64,000 bases of DNA, taken from contig CAMRHE010000018.1 of NCBI GenBank assembly GCA_947044405.1, positions 3,658,001-3,722,000 on the forward strand, read 5' to 3'. This document shows, piece by piece, positions 34,660-48,325 of this stretch (positions are counted from its first letter, which is position 1; each line of letters opens with the position of its first letter). This DNA is from Leptodactylus fallax. Lineage: Eukaryota; Chordata; Amphibia; Anura; Leptodactylidae. Below the pieces are notes generated by a model. That model had not been told where the DNA came from. It searched no databases and saw only the letters and a program-made list of their open reading frames with translations. A program made the position numbers and the translations under genes.

Positions 34660-35701
<1,042 letters not shown>

Positions 35702-35889
35702 TATCTGCCATTGGTCAGCATTTGTCATGCTTATATGTGTCATGAAAAAGTGTTGATGTTAGGCAGAAAATTGTCTAAATTGGCCTTTTTGCCCATCCAA
35801 AATCTCTATTGTTTGGTCACCTTCAGTGACACAAGGAGTGACAGGGATCAATAACTTACAAAATAAATGCTTTATGATGGTCAAAAAAT

Positions 35890-35917
35890 CCCCCCCCCCC
35901 CCCAAAAAAAAAAAAAA
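35890..35917. repeat. Poly-C / poly-A junction
   Basis: A run of 14 C is followed directly by 14 or more A. This is prone to length error in assembly. Confidence 0.85.
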
Positions 35918-36432
35918 ACACCAGTAAATTACATGTGTGGACATAGGATGACTGCAATATTGTTTCCTAAGATATTACATGGGTTGTCTAATCAATAAAG
36001 ATAGTCCAATAATCCAGGAATCAGTTGTTCTCCACAGTCTGACATTAGAAGCCTCATGTGATCAACTTGTCATTGTGGTAAGCCAGCCACGTGTTTTAAT
36101 GAATTGCTCTCCACGTAATATATGGACAGGATGGGTGCAGTAGAATGAGTGACCCCCAATTCTCATGGCTCTGCAGGCGACCCCCTAACTATGATGTCTA
36201 TATGCCTTGGCTATCTTTACAGAGCAAGTTACATAAACACATTTTTCTTGTGTAGTTTAATGAAGAGAAAAAAAAAATTAATGCCAAATTCTCATATTTT
36301 TGGAGTTGCAACTTCCCACAATGTGTTAAACATAAAAACACGATTAGATTTAAACTTTTGGTATTTTAATATACTTTCATTAGCTGGGACTACATCAGCT
36401 ATAACTGGTAGAGGTCTTTTCACCACTAAACT

Positions 36433-36648
36433 TTCCTGTGTGCATTCAAACAGTGCTGTTGGGTGCAGTTAAAACTACATCAGAAAAAATGCATGGAGTT
36501 TTCATGTAATTTTTTAATTTTACCAGTTAAACATGTTAAGTAAATGGTTTTCACCTGTAAAATTAAGAAACTGCACAAAAAACAACATCAAATGTGCATG
36601 AAGTATTTTAATTACACCCAACTACATCATGTGAATGCATCCTAAGAA
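36433..36648. mobile_element. Short MITE
   Basis: GTGCATTCAAACAGTGCTGT..GGGTGCAGTTAAAA at the left matches, inverted, GATGCATTCACATGATGTAG..GGGTGTAATTAAAA at the right. Superfamily and target duplication are not clear. Confidence 0.55.
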
Positions 36649-38042
36649 ACTTCAATAGTGGCAGATGGTTGCAAATAATGGCAAGAGTGTTGAGGTCAAG
36701 GTGGACCAGTCCCAGTTATATTCAAGGTCATCTTACAATTTAATTACTTACATCCACTGAAATAACTATTACATTGTTTTTCAGGAAATTTTAATTACTT
36801 GCAAATGGGTCTAAGGAGTTGGCCTTTCTTTAAGTTTATGGCATAGCTTGAAGAAATTTTCAGTAGGGGCTTTAACCAATCACATTCACTGTGGTCATAA
36901 GACAAAACTATATGCAGTGTAAGAAAACTGTAAGCAGGATAACAATCATAGTTAAATCCAATAAACTACAGTGGCTAGTACTTGTAAAAAGTAATTTAAT
37001 GTAATGACTTAAAGTAATTAGTAGCCATTAAAACGAGTAACTGTCAAAACTGCTTGTATTAAAAATGATATTAACAGAGATCAATGAGTAAAGTTGTCTG
37101 ATAAAGTCTTCCACCATGACTTACTGTATTTAGTCCTAGCCTGGGGTGGTTATATTCAGTCAGGCATATTTAACTGCCTTCATGTGGGTAACAATGTAAG
37201 GCACTGATGTCTAAACATGTATGTCTGGAAGCACTAGTGCTTTTAAGAGCTACAAAAGAGGTGGGAAACGAATGTAATGTCTCCATCTACAGATGCTCCT
37301 GGATATGCCCCAGTGAAGGAGGTTAATGCCATTAACAATATCCTCTTAGCAGGCTGTTTATTCTATTCTTTTTATGTACACACGCATGTCACAGAGACAT
37401 ATGAACGTGCTGTCATTAAAAGTAGCAATCGGGCTTTGAGTGTCTCTCCCCATTATGCGCATTTCTTGGAAGACACAAACCAAATAAATAATTGGAGAGG
37501 TACGGCCCAGAAATGACAATTGTTATTCATGCGTCTCTTTGTTGGGAGCTGAGATTGAAAGATGTACACTTCAAGTGAAAGCATATCTCTGGGGCGAGAT
37601 CCTTCAGTTCAAACGTGGTAAACAACTGTTGTTTCTCTGATGCTCACTTTAGTACTGCTGGAGGCAAACTTTCTAAATATTAATAAAATCCTACTGCTAG
37701 CAGTATGTACAGATGAATAGGAGGCATCAGGAAGTAAAGCCTTTGGTGACATTTCTGGACACATCTGAGAAATGCTGGAATCAAAGGATTTATATGCTGG
37801 GTGTATGACGGAGGTAACAGATCCACACTGTCTCTGTATAAAATGCAGGCTATGGAAAGCAACCAGCTTCATTCCTATGCCTGTTGACTTGTAAACTTGT
37901 AATTTACCTCCATATATTTTTATTGAATCTTCCTGTCAGAAACGGTTATAGAAACATACAGTACAAGTTGCAGCTAGAAAATAGTGGGAGATTTTATGGT
38001 TTACTATCTATACTAAGGGACCTAGAACACAAAAGTAATACA
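36649..38042. other. Intronic sequence without recognised elements
   Basis: No paired termini, tandem repeats or coding similarity noticed. Confidence 0.35.
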
Positions 38043-39740
38043 TATAGTTGCAAAAAAAGCTAAGTGAACCCTTTGGAAATATCTGGGTTTCTGCATTGAT
38101 TGCTATTAAAAAGTGGTGTGGTTGTTGTTTGGTTCAGACTCAATTCTAGACAAACACAATGTAACAAAACTAATAGCACAAAACATTTGTACTGTTCATG
38201 TATTTTATGAAGCATACTCAGTGAACATCCGCAATGCAGAAAGAAAAGCAAAATTGACACCTGTCCTGAATTTGTCAACACTGTCCCAACCTGAAAAGGG
38301 GCATGGATAACGAAAAGCCACTCCAAAGTGGGTGGGTGCTGTCTAGTTTAGGGGTTTGTATAGGAGAAGAACTATAAATGTCTCTATTTTTCCAACTTCA
38401 AAGTTGGTAAGAATAGAAAAGATAAGTGAACCCTTGAAGCTAATGACTTTAAAAGGGAGCCTACCCCCACTTCCCCAAGTATATTTAACATCACAGAGCA
38501 CATAACAGAGATAAATATTACACCACTGCTATGTATGTCAATTTTGTAGGTTTGGAGAAAACAGCTTCAAAGTCCTATACAAATGAGGCAGTTGGTGCAC
38601 TGGGGGTGGGTCTTCAGTCTTGGGACACTCTTCTTGCTTCTCAAGTAGGATAGGTGATGTCATAGCAGTGGGAGGATCATCTCTCACTGAATGGGGTGGT
38701 ACAAGGAGGAGATGGTAGGGTTTGAGTGGCAAGGGAAATGTTCTGGAGAGCTGAAGGTCCATCTCCAGTGTACCAACTGCCTCATTTACATAAGACTTCT
38801 CAAGTTGATTTTCTCCAAATCTACAAATGAGACACGCAACACTGTAGTGATAGACTAATATACTTGGGGAGGTAGTATACTCCCTTTAATATAGGTCCCC
38901 ATTAGTGGCAATCCCCGTCACTAAATATTACCTTTAGTTGCAAATAAGATTTGCAAAACTTCAAGAAGGAATTTTGGGCCATTTCTCCCTGCAAATGTGT
39001 TTAATTCAGATCATCATTAATTTTGGGAGTCCATCTTCAGCTCATGCCACAGCATCTCAAAAGTGTTAAGGGGTGGACTCTGACTTGGTCCAAAACACTT
39101 TTTTTTTTTTTCAAACATTCAGTTAATTTAGTCATAAATTAGGACATGGCACAACTCTTCAGCCTGTGGTCATAGACTGCTACCCTTACTTTCTCCAGTA
39201 AAATGTTTGGATACACCCTAGAAATCATTGTTCATTTAATGACAGCAAGGCCTCCAGGCCCTTAGCCAGCAAAGCAACTCCAAACCATGATACATTCTCC
39301 ACCAGACTTCACAGCTGGTATATGGTTTTGGTATTGGGGTGCAGTGTTCTTTTTCCTCCAAATATGGTGCTGTGTATTTGTGCTAAAAAGTTCTTTGTCT
39401 TATCTGTCTTTAGAATATTAGAAATACAGTGGAACATTCAGCTGGTCTCCGACAAATCTGGAGACTGACTGTGATGTTTTTTTGGACAGCATTAGCTTCC
39501 TTTATGGTGCCTTTTCATGAAGGCCATTTAGAGTTTTTTTTTAATTATTATTATTATTATTATTATTTATAAGCAGAGGTTTTTGAAGTCTGCAGAGCTT
39601 TTTTTGTGGGGCTTTTCCTTCGGGTTCTTTCTCACCTCTTTCAGGACTGCCTGTTGTTCTTATGTAGTGATCGTACCAGGATACCCACTACGTAGAGTAG
39701 CAACAGTGCTTAATTTTCTCTGTTTATATACAATGGGAGA
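38043..39740 (-). mobile_element. Old, decayed Tc1-like element split by a MITE
   Basis: The left part starts TAGTTGCAAAAAAAGCTAAG and contains TAAGTGAACCC twice. After the MITE at 38449-38889 the sequence resumes with TTTGCAAAACTTCAAGAAGG, CATGCCACAGCATCTCA, AAACCATGATACATTCTCCA and a TTTTTTTGGACAGCATTAGC segment. These are the reverse complement of a known Tc1 transposase layout. No frame of useful length survives, so it is older than the other Tc1 copies here. Confidence 0.65.
38449..38889. mobile_element. T2 (Kolobok-like) foldback MITE inside the old Tc1
   Basis: TTAA at both ends (38449-38452, 38886-38889). The left terminus AAGGGAGCCTACC..CCCCAAGTATATT matches the inverted right terminus AGGGAGTATACTACC..CCCCAAGTATATT. 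Inner arms (GAGAAAACAGCTTCAAAG, ATGAGGCAGTTGGT) pair with their complements near 38780-38820. Confidence 0.75.
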
Positions 39741-40431
39741 GATTTACTAAGGAAAACGCATGAAAATTTATTTCTGCCAAAAAAAAACTGTCTAAAGTGC
39801 CTCATGCCACATTTATCAAGTGTTTAAGACACATTTTATACTTGTATGAAAAGGGGCGTTGCTTTGTGGGAAAGAGACATAGGTAAGTTCCAATACTGTG
39901 TGCCAAAAACGCACCAAAATTCTAGTGCGTTCTTGATCTAAGACAACTACTTAGTGTAGTTAGTGTACACCTCTGCTTTCTATTGAGCTTCAAAAATAGA
40001 TTTTTCAACGTTTTATTTTTTTAACCTCTTCCAGGCAGGGTACCTTCCACTTTGGTCTCACTGTATGCCAGCACTACGTACTCTTTAGTGAAGGTAATAT
40101 GTATCTCATCTGGCAGCTAATCCTTTTGAATAGCTCCAATAACATAATGATAATAATAAAGCCATTGTATTATAGTTCTAATAAAGTACAGCAGCAAGAC
40201 TACCTGATTATTCTAGTGTAAATAGCATGATGCTCGATTCATTATAGTAATACACAAAATGTGAGACTGGGATAGGTACTCTCTCCACAGGATCCTGACA
40301 GGCCCTCTTAGGGTGTGTTCACACTTGCGCCAGAGTCTGTCCGCTGCGAATCCAACTAAAAATCTCGGAAAACTGTATAGGAACTGGATAAGGAAAGGTT
40401 TGCGATGCATTGCTTAAAAACCCATTCATCT

Positions 40432-40612
40432 GAATGGGGTTTTAAAGCAATGCGCGGGTGTGCGCTTACACCCTCTGCGCAGCGAAACCATTTTTTTTTC
40501 CGCTGGAAACAAAATCAGACATGCAGGACTTTGTTTCCAGCGGAAAAAAAAAACGGCTTCGCGGCGCAGAGGGTGTAAGCACACACTCGCGCATTGCTTT
40601 AAAAACCCATTC
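40432..40612. repeat. Long near-perfect palindrome
   Basis: The left arm (GAATGGGGTTTTAAAGCAATG..ACACCCTCTGCGC..CCGCTGGAAACAAA) pairs with a right arm ending AATGCTTT-like CCCATTC at 40612. The arms are about 80 bases around a loop of about ten. GC-rich and CpG-containing, unlike the surrounding intron. Probably the core of a MITE whose left flank (40310-40330, GGGTGTGTTCACACTTGCG) has no mate. Confidence 0.8.
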
Positions 40613-41464
40613 AAATAAATATTTATTTATGTATAAAACTAATTAGTATTAATGTTAGAAAAATACAGTCAGAAAACTAATAACTAGCAACAGCATATGT
40701 AAATTAATAAAAAAAATGTCATTACATTTACTAGGGCTGAATAAAGGAATGTAGTAGAAGCTGTTGTCTTGCAGGTTGAAAGCTAAATGTCTCCCATGAG
40801 CCAGAAGTCAACCCTAGTGATCTAGTATGCAAAGGGAGAGATTCATCAAAACTGCTGCAAAGGAAAATTGTGCATTTGCCTTAAGTAATTTATTAGAACT
40901 TTCATATTTAAAGGTCCTTTGAAAAACAAAAGCAACAAGTTAATGTGTTGCTGAAGAGCAAATACTCCATTTTTTCAGAACCAGTTTCGATCCCACCATC
41001 TCCCCACCCTGTCAATTTATAACTTTTTTTTTAAAGCCATTCAAGCCACTTTTAAAATATCCATCACAACATCCTGTGGCGGCTAGTCTCATATGGTTTT
41101 CCTTTAGATGCAGTAGATGCCCCCTAGGTATAGTTCTGATCGGTTTAGACAGAGCTCTGAACTGACCTGTTATATAGTTATCAGTCATTTCCAACCACAG
41201 TATAATGATAGATGAGTTATTGTTGGCAGCACTTCACATCAGATGTCTCATCTCCAAGACGCCATGCTCTAATTCAAGCTACACATGTAAACTGCATAAT
41301 TCTTACAATTGGCGTATACTATCATCTCGGTTGCATGACTGCAGGGGGCTGTGTCTCACAGCATTGGTGTATTCCAGGTTATACTAAGTACTAGACACTG
41401 AATGAGTGAATGGAATTGGCTAAATGTGTGTGTGTTACTGCTAGGTGTAGAGGGGACTTTAGAT

Positions 41465-41576
41465 GTCTAGAATATATATTATATAATATATATTATATGC
41501 ACACACACGTAGAGGGGACTTTATATGGACTTATATACACACATATATATTATACACACACATATATATAGTGCAC
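41465..41576. repeat. Compound TA/CA microsatellite with a duplicated GTAGAGGGGACTTTA
   Basis: Alternating TATA and CACA runs interrupted by a second copy of GTAGAGGGGACTTTA; the first copy lies just upstream near 41447. Confidence 0.7.
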
Positions 41577-42417
41577 CAAGTTCTAGTCCTGCTGTTAGCC
41601 ATTACTGAGGTACACAACTCTCCATGCATAACATGAATACTATTTATATATGTACAGTATTGTATATGCATTAGTCGGACAGCACTTGTGCAGCTCAGTT
41701 TCAAACACTTTCACCTTTCTACTACATAACTGTGCTGAATATCCATCATGTTTTTATTTCAGATACAATTACAATACATTACATTTCTGCTGATTTACAT
41801 GTGCAAATCAGCAGCTAAGACTTCATTACAGAGTGAATTTTCTGTTTCTGAAGCATTCAAGTGATAGTACACGGCTTTCTCGAGGCATTCTCGATCATCC
41901 TGAATGAACTCCAAATGGCTTCCTGCCGGGTATTCCAGCAGGATTACAAGAAGCTATAGCTCAATGTCATTTTCAATGTGGAGCTTCATAATTAAAGGTC
42001 AAATAGTCACTTCATCCGCAATCAATCAATAGAAGAAAAGTCCTAATATCACATACTAATCAATCAATGGCAACGCTACTAATAAAAGAAATGAATCAAG
42101 TGAGGGTGCCCATGTTTACTGCTCTCCACCTGCTATAGAAAGCAGAAGATGAAAGGAAGATTTAGGTGATGACACTATTGGCTTTTACTGAACACAAAAT
42201 TATCACGCCTGCTGTTGTCCCCCTATTTAGGTGGCACTACAATATCTCCAACTGTTATGCATTGTTGTTTAGTTAGCTTATATACTCCTTTACCTGTATA
42301 CTCATTTTACCAAAGACATTTATGATACATATATTATACCATTATCACATCCCAGTGGTGATATAGAACACAAAAGAGGCTATTAGTATTGTGTCCGTAT
42401 TTGTAACATATCTAACA

Positions 42418-42810
42418 AAACAAAACTGGTCTGTCACCATGAAAATGCATTATCATCTGCAAGTAGTATGTTATAGAGCAGGAGAAGCGGAGTAAAGATT
42501 TGGTATAACCTGTCATTTATCTGCTTATATGTCTGCTCTTTCTGTGCTCAGAAACAGTAATTGAGTTATGTGGGCAGTTCTATTATTTCGGCAGTCCCTC
42601 CTTGTATGACTGTGCATTTAGAGATAACTGTCAATCAATGATAAGACCGCCCCTCTGTCTCAATTAAGCATAGATATAAATGCATTAATGACAAGTTATT
42701 TGGAATCTTTTCGCACAAAATTATATATCAGTCTGCTCAGTTCCTCCTGCTCTATAACATGCTGTCTGCAGACTATACTGCATTTTCCTGGTGACATGTT
42801 CCTTTTAAAC
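42418..42810. mobile_element. T2-type foldback MITE, left end worn
   Basis: The left arm (CTGTCACCATGAAAATGCAT..TATGTTATAGAGCAGGAG) pairs with the right arm (CTCCTGCTCTATAACATG..TGCATTTTCCTGGTGACATG). The right end is CTTTTAA; the left TTAA has decayed. Confidence 0.65.
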
Positions 42811-44668
42811 TAAGCATAAGCTTAGCCAACTGGATAAATGTTCTTAATAGGAATAGGGGAAAAAAGCTATTGCTAAACTGCTCTAGGGGTGGTTTATCTC
42901 CTCATGAACAAAGGCATTAGGCATGTTGGATCTGCTGTTGGAGGACAATTGGCAGAATCCTGAAAACGTACATCTAATTTTTGTGGCAGTGGCCAGCCAT
43001 CTCATGTGTACAGGTCCTCTCAACACCACACCAAAAGCAAGTGTTGGGGGAGGGGAGGGGGAGTTGATGGTAAATCAAGCATGTGTTTGATAGAAGCTTT
43101 CTCCCCTCTACCATTCAGTACAGAGGCACTAGGTGTCCACATCTATATGGGAATCAGGTGAGATAGCTGTCAGTCATATGATTGTTCAGCCAACACCTTT
43201 TTAATGAGTATGGGCAATATACGGGTATGTTCACATATCAGCTACATCCTAGTAACTCATCACAACTGATCAAGAAACAATAGAGTTGTGCACTATAAAG
43301 TCTCCAAAGCTATACAGGGAAATGCTGCACAGAAAGTTTATCTGCCTGATTCAGATGCCTCCTGTGAAAAAATGGTATCTATTGGAGGTCATACATATGT
43401 GAACTAGAGCTAGCAGTTAGAACTTTAAAGGTTTCTCATCTTATTTTTGATATGTTCATAAGACAATCCATAAAACGGAGGTTCAAGGTGGTCATATTCC
43501 TGATTTTCAATGCCAAGCTGAGCGTGTGTTCAAAGTTACTTGCCAATTAAAATAACGGTAGCTAAGAAAACCTACAAAAGCTTACTCTCATAGTTTTCCA
43601 TCATTTTACTTATTTCACCGAAAAGGTGCTATGCATTGCATTATTGTTATTATTATTGCATTGATTATGTATATTACACAGTGTTCTGTATGGTTTGGAA
43701 GTCATAAATAAACAGTACAAATAAATATAAGAAACTTTGTAATAAATCTTTTCAATGAAATAGGTTTTCTTCTCTACTTTTCAGGCAGAGTTAATTTTTA
43801 CATACTGTATTAGTATATAAAGGGGGGGGAATAGAAAAGACACTCAAATAATTGCAGCTTCTACACTTTGCTACTCTGTGTGCTTTTAAACACTGCTAGG
43901 TTTGTAGATAAGAGGCTACCAGTGCACAGATTGAGACAATAAATCAATGGGTGTTTACAAAGGGTGGAAGTGTAGGGGACCTATAAGAGATCCTAGATAC
44001 ATAAACCTGAAAAAAACACCCAAAGCAGTAGATCTGGCGAGTGCTGCAGACATTCATACTCTACTGTTTGTAGTATATCTTGAATGAAGCTGGGCACTAC
44101 TCTTATTGTTATCCTTGTGTGGTTTGCTGTTCATTGGACGACGTGGAAGATACTCTGGTGTGTGGGCTATAAAGGGACAGTGCCAGTGGAAGTATTCTTT
44201 GCTGGATTTATATACTCAATTATATTTTATGGTTGTTTAAAGCTAATAAAATGTACAAATCATTATAATTGTAATATATTTTATTCTGAAACTTCCTCAG
44301 TACAAAAACAAAAATGGATTTAGAGTAATAGAAGAAGGAACGTGATATAGCTGCAGTCTCTCTCTGCTGGTAACACTGTGAAAGGGAAAGGGCATGTGAC
44401 ACTGGATTGAAATGCTCATTTGACCACTAGCATCACAACAAGAGCAACCTGCAGTGGATACTCAGAAGAAATGGAGAGAAAAAAATATGCGTTTACAAAA
44501 GACATGTAAATTGAATCCAATCAGGTTACTTCTATCAATTTCTAGAAACAATTCTGAAAAATGAAACTTGGAATCATATTCTTTTAGAGTAGCTGTGATA
44601 AATGAGAAGTAAATGATAAATAAATGATATATACATTCATATTAAGTTCCGTTCAGCCTTTAACTTAC

Positions 44669-44742
44669 CTAATGTGAGCGATTTATGGGTTGAACAAAAT
44701 ACTATTGCAACAGTGTCTGCTGGTGTGAAGCCAGTGTTTTTA
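44669..44742 (-). CDS. slc10a7: SLC10A7 internal exon, 74 bases
   Basis: The acceptor is TTGCAG and the donor GTAAGT. The exon completes an AGT (Ser) codon with its first base, then gives 24 codons containing [18 protein letters not shown], then one G for the next exon. The [10 protein letters not shown] region is one of the most conserved segments of SLC10A7. At the codon split across the upstream border this copy reads Ser, where I recall Arg in mammals. The intron towards the exon at 46397 is 1,654 bases. Confidence 0.94.
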
Positions 44743-44936
44743 CTGCAAGAGAGAAAAAAAAGTAAATTATGACTCCATGTTATCTGCATGCGCTCAAAGG
44801 CAGACGTATAAAACCAAGTGAAATGTTATGCCTAACCACATGAGTTGTCTGCATTAGTAAACCACTTTTCTCTCAGGCCGAGTTGACCTACGGAAGATTG
44901 ACACCCCCCCACATGATCCTCCTTTATTACCTAGGG

Positions 44937-45300
44937 CAGGGCTGTTCAACCCACGAACCATGATGGCTATGAATGCAGCCCAAGACAAAATCGTAAACTT
45001 ACATAAAACATTGAGTTTTTTTTGTGACTATGTGTTGCAATTTCACGTGATATAAAAGTATGCATACTTTCGCTATTTGTTTGCATTTGTATGCATGCAT
45101 GGCTTCAGATTTACAACGGCTTCCAGTGTGTGATCTTCCAAGCACAGGGAGTAGAACTGACATGATCAGACCTTACATGTGTTCATGGTGACAACTACAA
45201 CTACTTCCATCAAACCAGATGTTGATGCATTAGTTTCTCAAGTACAATGCCAAATATCCCTCTAGTTTTATGTTGCCCTCTATTTCTTTTTTTTTTTTTT
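44937..45300. repeat. Possible hAT-type terminus
   Basis: CAGGGCTGTTCAACCCACGA resembles hAT left ends of the CAGGGxTGTCCAACC type. No right end or 8-base duplication could be found, so the extent is a guess. Confidence 0.3.
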
Positions 45301-46104
45301 ACATGGGGCCTGCTTGACGATTGTAAAAGTCTCCCTGAACGGGCCACTGCATTATTAGGATTAGTATGTGAGGGCTTCTTTGTGGTGTCAGATCTATAGA
45401 GGTGTTATCATCTCTATGCCTTGGCTGTAATGTAAATGAGGTGACTGCTGCAAAGTAAACCCCTTCAGAATAGGCAAGTGTCACTCTATTATTATGATTA
45501 GTAGTCATAGTGAAAATTCAAGCATTTAATTATTTTCAGAATATAGCGGGTAAAAACTTGGTGTTAAAAAAAATAAATAAATAAATACATTTTCTGGTGA
45601 CACATTCCCTTCAAGTGTTGCTGGCAGATTGGACACATTTAAAAGCTGATTTTCAGCATGTCTAATAAAATAGTCTGCATTGCTAGGGAATCTGTGCACA
45701 CAGTGTCCTAAGCTACATGCTATACACCATACAATTTCCTACAAAAAAAGTAATTTTGTTGTAAACTAAACATTATGTCAAATTCCCTGGCAAAAACAGA
45801 CTGACTCAGGAGAGTTTCAGGTAAGGCTCTATTTACATCAAGTTTTTACTTTCTGTTGAAAAGTACTATTTTGGAAATTTTGCCATTCATAACACAATGA
45901 CACATGATATCTTTATCTGTCCTGTTGAAGAAGCCGCGCAGTCCCTTGCGGTGTCCATGAGCGTCTCCAGGTCTAGCACCTGGTGGAAAATTACACTGCA
46001 GTGGAAGACAGCTCAACTTAGATTGGACACTTTTATGCCACATAAGTGGCACTGACACGAGCTGAAGATGACAAAAATAAGCAATACCTAACTAAAAATG
46101 TAGC

Positions 46105-46285
46105 AGAGTTAATCCGAACTTCTGCAATTAAAGTGGTGCAGCGTGATATCCCAGAAGACAACAGAAACTAATGGAAAGTCATTGGGAAATATTTTTCCAA
46201 TGGCTTTTCATTGGTTTTTGTTGTGTTCCTTGATAAGATATCACTCTGCAGTAGTTTTCTAATTGCAGATGTTAGGGTTAACGGC
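46105..46285. repeat. Foldback repeat close to an SLC10A7 exon
   Basis: GTTAATCCGAACTTCTGCAA at the left pairs with TTGCAGATGTTAGGGTTAAC at the right, and inner arms GTGATATC and AGTCATTGG pair across a short centre. It lies some 110 bases downstream of the 52-base exon in gene sense. Confidence 0.65.
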
Positions 46286-46396
46286 TCCATCTGTAAATTA
46301 TTATATGAAGGAAACACTAGTTATTGTGTTAACTGTATTTGGCCACATTTAGATAAACTGACATTTACAATGAAATGACTGTAACATTGGGCTTAC

Positions 46397-46448
46397 CTAG
46401 TAGAAAACAGGAATGTTAAAAGCATAAAAGCTAGCTGGATAAAAAATA
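46397..46448 (-). CDS. slc10a7: SLC10A7 internal exon, 52 bases
   Basis: This micro-exon is too short for ORF finding. Its acceptor is CTTTCAG and its donor GTAAGC. Joined to the previous exon it completes an Ile codon and reads FFIQLAFMLLTFLFST, a hydrophobic transmembrane segment matching the corresponding vertebrate SLC10A7 segment. It ends two bases into the next codon. The phase works on both sides (2+48+2 bases), which strongly supports the call. The intron between this exon and the one at 48326 is 1,877 bases and contains a large foldback repeat and a short MITE. Confidence 0.92.
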
Positions 46449-47145
46449 CTGAAAGAGAGAAAAACAAGTGAAGGTATAAATCATATCAGCAGTATAAGGA
46501 CCGGTAAGGACACAACTGATACATGTACACACATTGCTTCTACGTACACTAATAAGATAGTTGGATTACTAAGAACTAATGATATCAGCAAGAAACCTGG
46601 CACCAGTGAGATTGCAGCGTCCTAAACTGTATGCTACTGAAATCATAAAATCTCCTGCTACACTGAATGATAACATCAGGTAGAAGTATGTATTCCAATA
46701 AATATTACATAAAAGAATAATGTGAAACTCGGTATCCATAGTTATCATGTAGGCAGCAAAGAAATTGATATTTAGACACTGAGAACTTTTCCACAGAGCG
46801 TAACTGAACATAACATCATTTCTAGTGCTCTTCTACATAACTGAACTTGTATTTTGCACAGTGGTTTATAAAGGAATCTCTATACCTCACTGATCCTGGT
46901 GCCATCATATTAGCCAGTATTAAAGCTAATGGCAGAGATGTAAGTTGTGACAGGTTTCACATGGACAACACATGCAGTCAGAAATTGGTCACAACTAATA
47001 TTAATGAATTAGTAGAATTTTAACCCAGCTAAAAAGATGCCACTTTCGATAAGTTTGTACCTGTATCAGATGCTACACAACCTGAGTACAGGTGGGTGGA
47101 TTTGCAGGTCAATGGCAGAGGATCAGCTTTTTCTCATGACCATAA

Positions 47146-47380
47146 AGGTAAGTTCACCTGGCGGATTTTGCAGTGGGAATAGTTGTTCAAAATCTGCAGT
47201 GGAAATTTTCTTGCTGGTGGCACCCACTCGAAGATCAAGCAGAATGCTTCCTTTTTTTAACTAGTTGATGTTTTCAGCTAGTGGAAAATTAAATGTCTGC
47301 CTCCAACTGAAACGAGTGGAATGTAGAATTTTTGCTGAGTATTTTGCCACAAAAATTCTGCCACGTGAACCTGCCCTAGT
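47146..47380. mobile_element. Short MITE, superfamily uncertain
   Basis: AAGGTAAGTTCACCTGGCGG at the left matches, inverted, AGGGCAGGTTCACGTGGCAG at the right. The interior repeats AAAATCTGC/GGATTTTGC motifs. Confidence 0.55.
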
Positions 47381-47450
47381 TTGTTGGTAAATGGAGAAAT
47401 TCCAATAACAGTTACATATTAGCAAATCACTGTTTATCCCATATAGACGG

Positions 47451-48130
47451 AATCATAAATATATACCATAGACACACAAAAATTGTATAAAAGATGAATA
47501 TTTTATTATAATATATATAAAAGATAAAAACTAATGAGTACAACATACATATGGAGGGATAACCACTTAAAATAGTATTACATCCCACAGGGTGAACAAA
47601 TCACAAAGTAATTCAGATAATAAATATTGTCTACCAGGAGCAACTCAGTATAAGTTTAAGTAAAGTGATAAATGCACATAATCAAACAAACTGGAAGAGG
47701 AGATACAATATATATACCTGGGTAATAAGTAAAAATGAAACCCTGGGGGGGAACCAGACCGCAACCCGACGCGCGTTTCACCTGAGCTTCGTCGGTTCCC
47801 CTTAAAGAAGCTAAGGTAAAACGCACGTTGGGGCGTGGTCTGGATTCCCCAGGGTTTAATTTCTCCAGGTATATATATTGTATCTCCTCCAGTTTGATTA
47901 TGTGCATTTATCACTTTACTTAAACTTATGCTGAGTTGCTCCTGGTATACAATGTTCATTATCTGGAATACTTTGTGATTTGTTCACCCTGTGGGATGTA
48001 ATACTATTTTATGTGGTTATCCCTCCATACGTATTTTGTACCTATTATTTTTTATCTTTTATGTATATTATAATAAAATATTCATCTTTTATACAATTTT
48101 TGTGTGTCTATAGTATATATTTATGATTGA
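47451..48130. repeat. 680-base foldback repeat in an SLC10A7 intron
   Basis: The arms of about 310 bases start AATCATAAATATATACCATA and end TATAGTATATATTTATGATT. They contain matching inverted segments such as CATCCCACAGGGTGAACAAA and GAGGAGATACAATATATATA. The unpaired centre holds GACGCGCGTTTCACCTGAGC and AAAACGCACGTTGGGGC. The element ends 195 bases from the exon at 48326. Its superfamily was not recognised. Confidence 0.85.
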
Positions 48131-48325
48131 CTTTCCGGCACATATGTTTGCTTACATATATTTATTGGTAGTCCAATTCTCATAGGTTTTCCCATATAGA
48201 CTGAGCTAATAGAAGAAGTTTCTGGATAGTAGAAGGTAATGTATAAGAGGTCCTGTAGCTTATACTATAATAAGATATCAATAAATAAATAATAAATGCA
48301 AAAGAGAGTTCCAGAATGCACTTAC

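Noticed and set aside
45846..46058. 70-codon minus-strand frame with Cys and His residues as a small zinc-finger gene
   Set aside because: No recognised spacing of metal ligands and no flanking splice or promoter evidence.
46569..46811. Hydrophobic 80-codon minus-strand frame as another SLC10A7 exon
   Set aside because: It does not match the protein, lacks fitting splice sites, and the exon chain is already continuous without it.
48180..48325. C-terminal part of the open frame beyond the 48326 exon
   Set aside because: A GTAAGT donor ends the exon; the following residues are intron translation.
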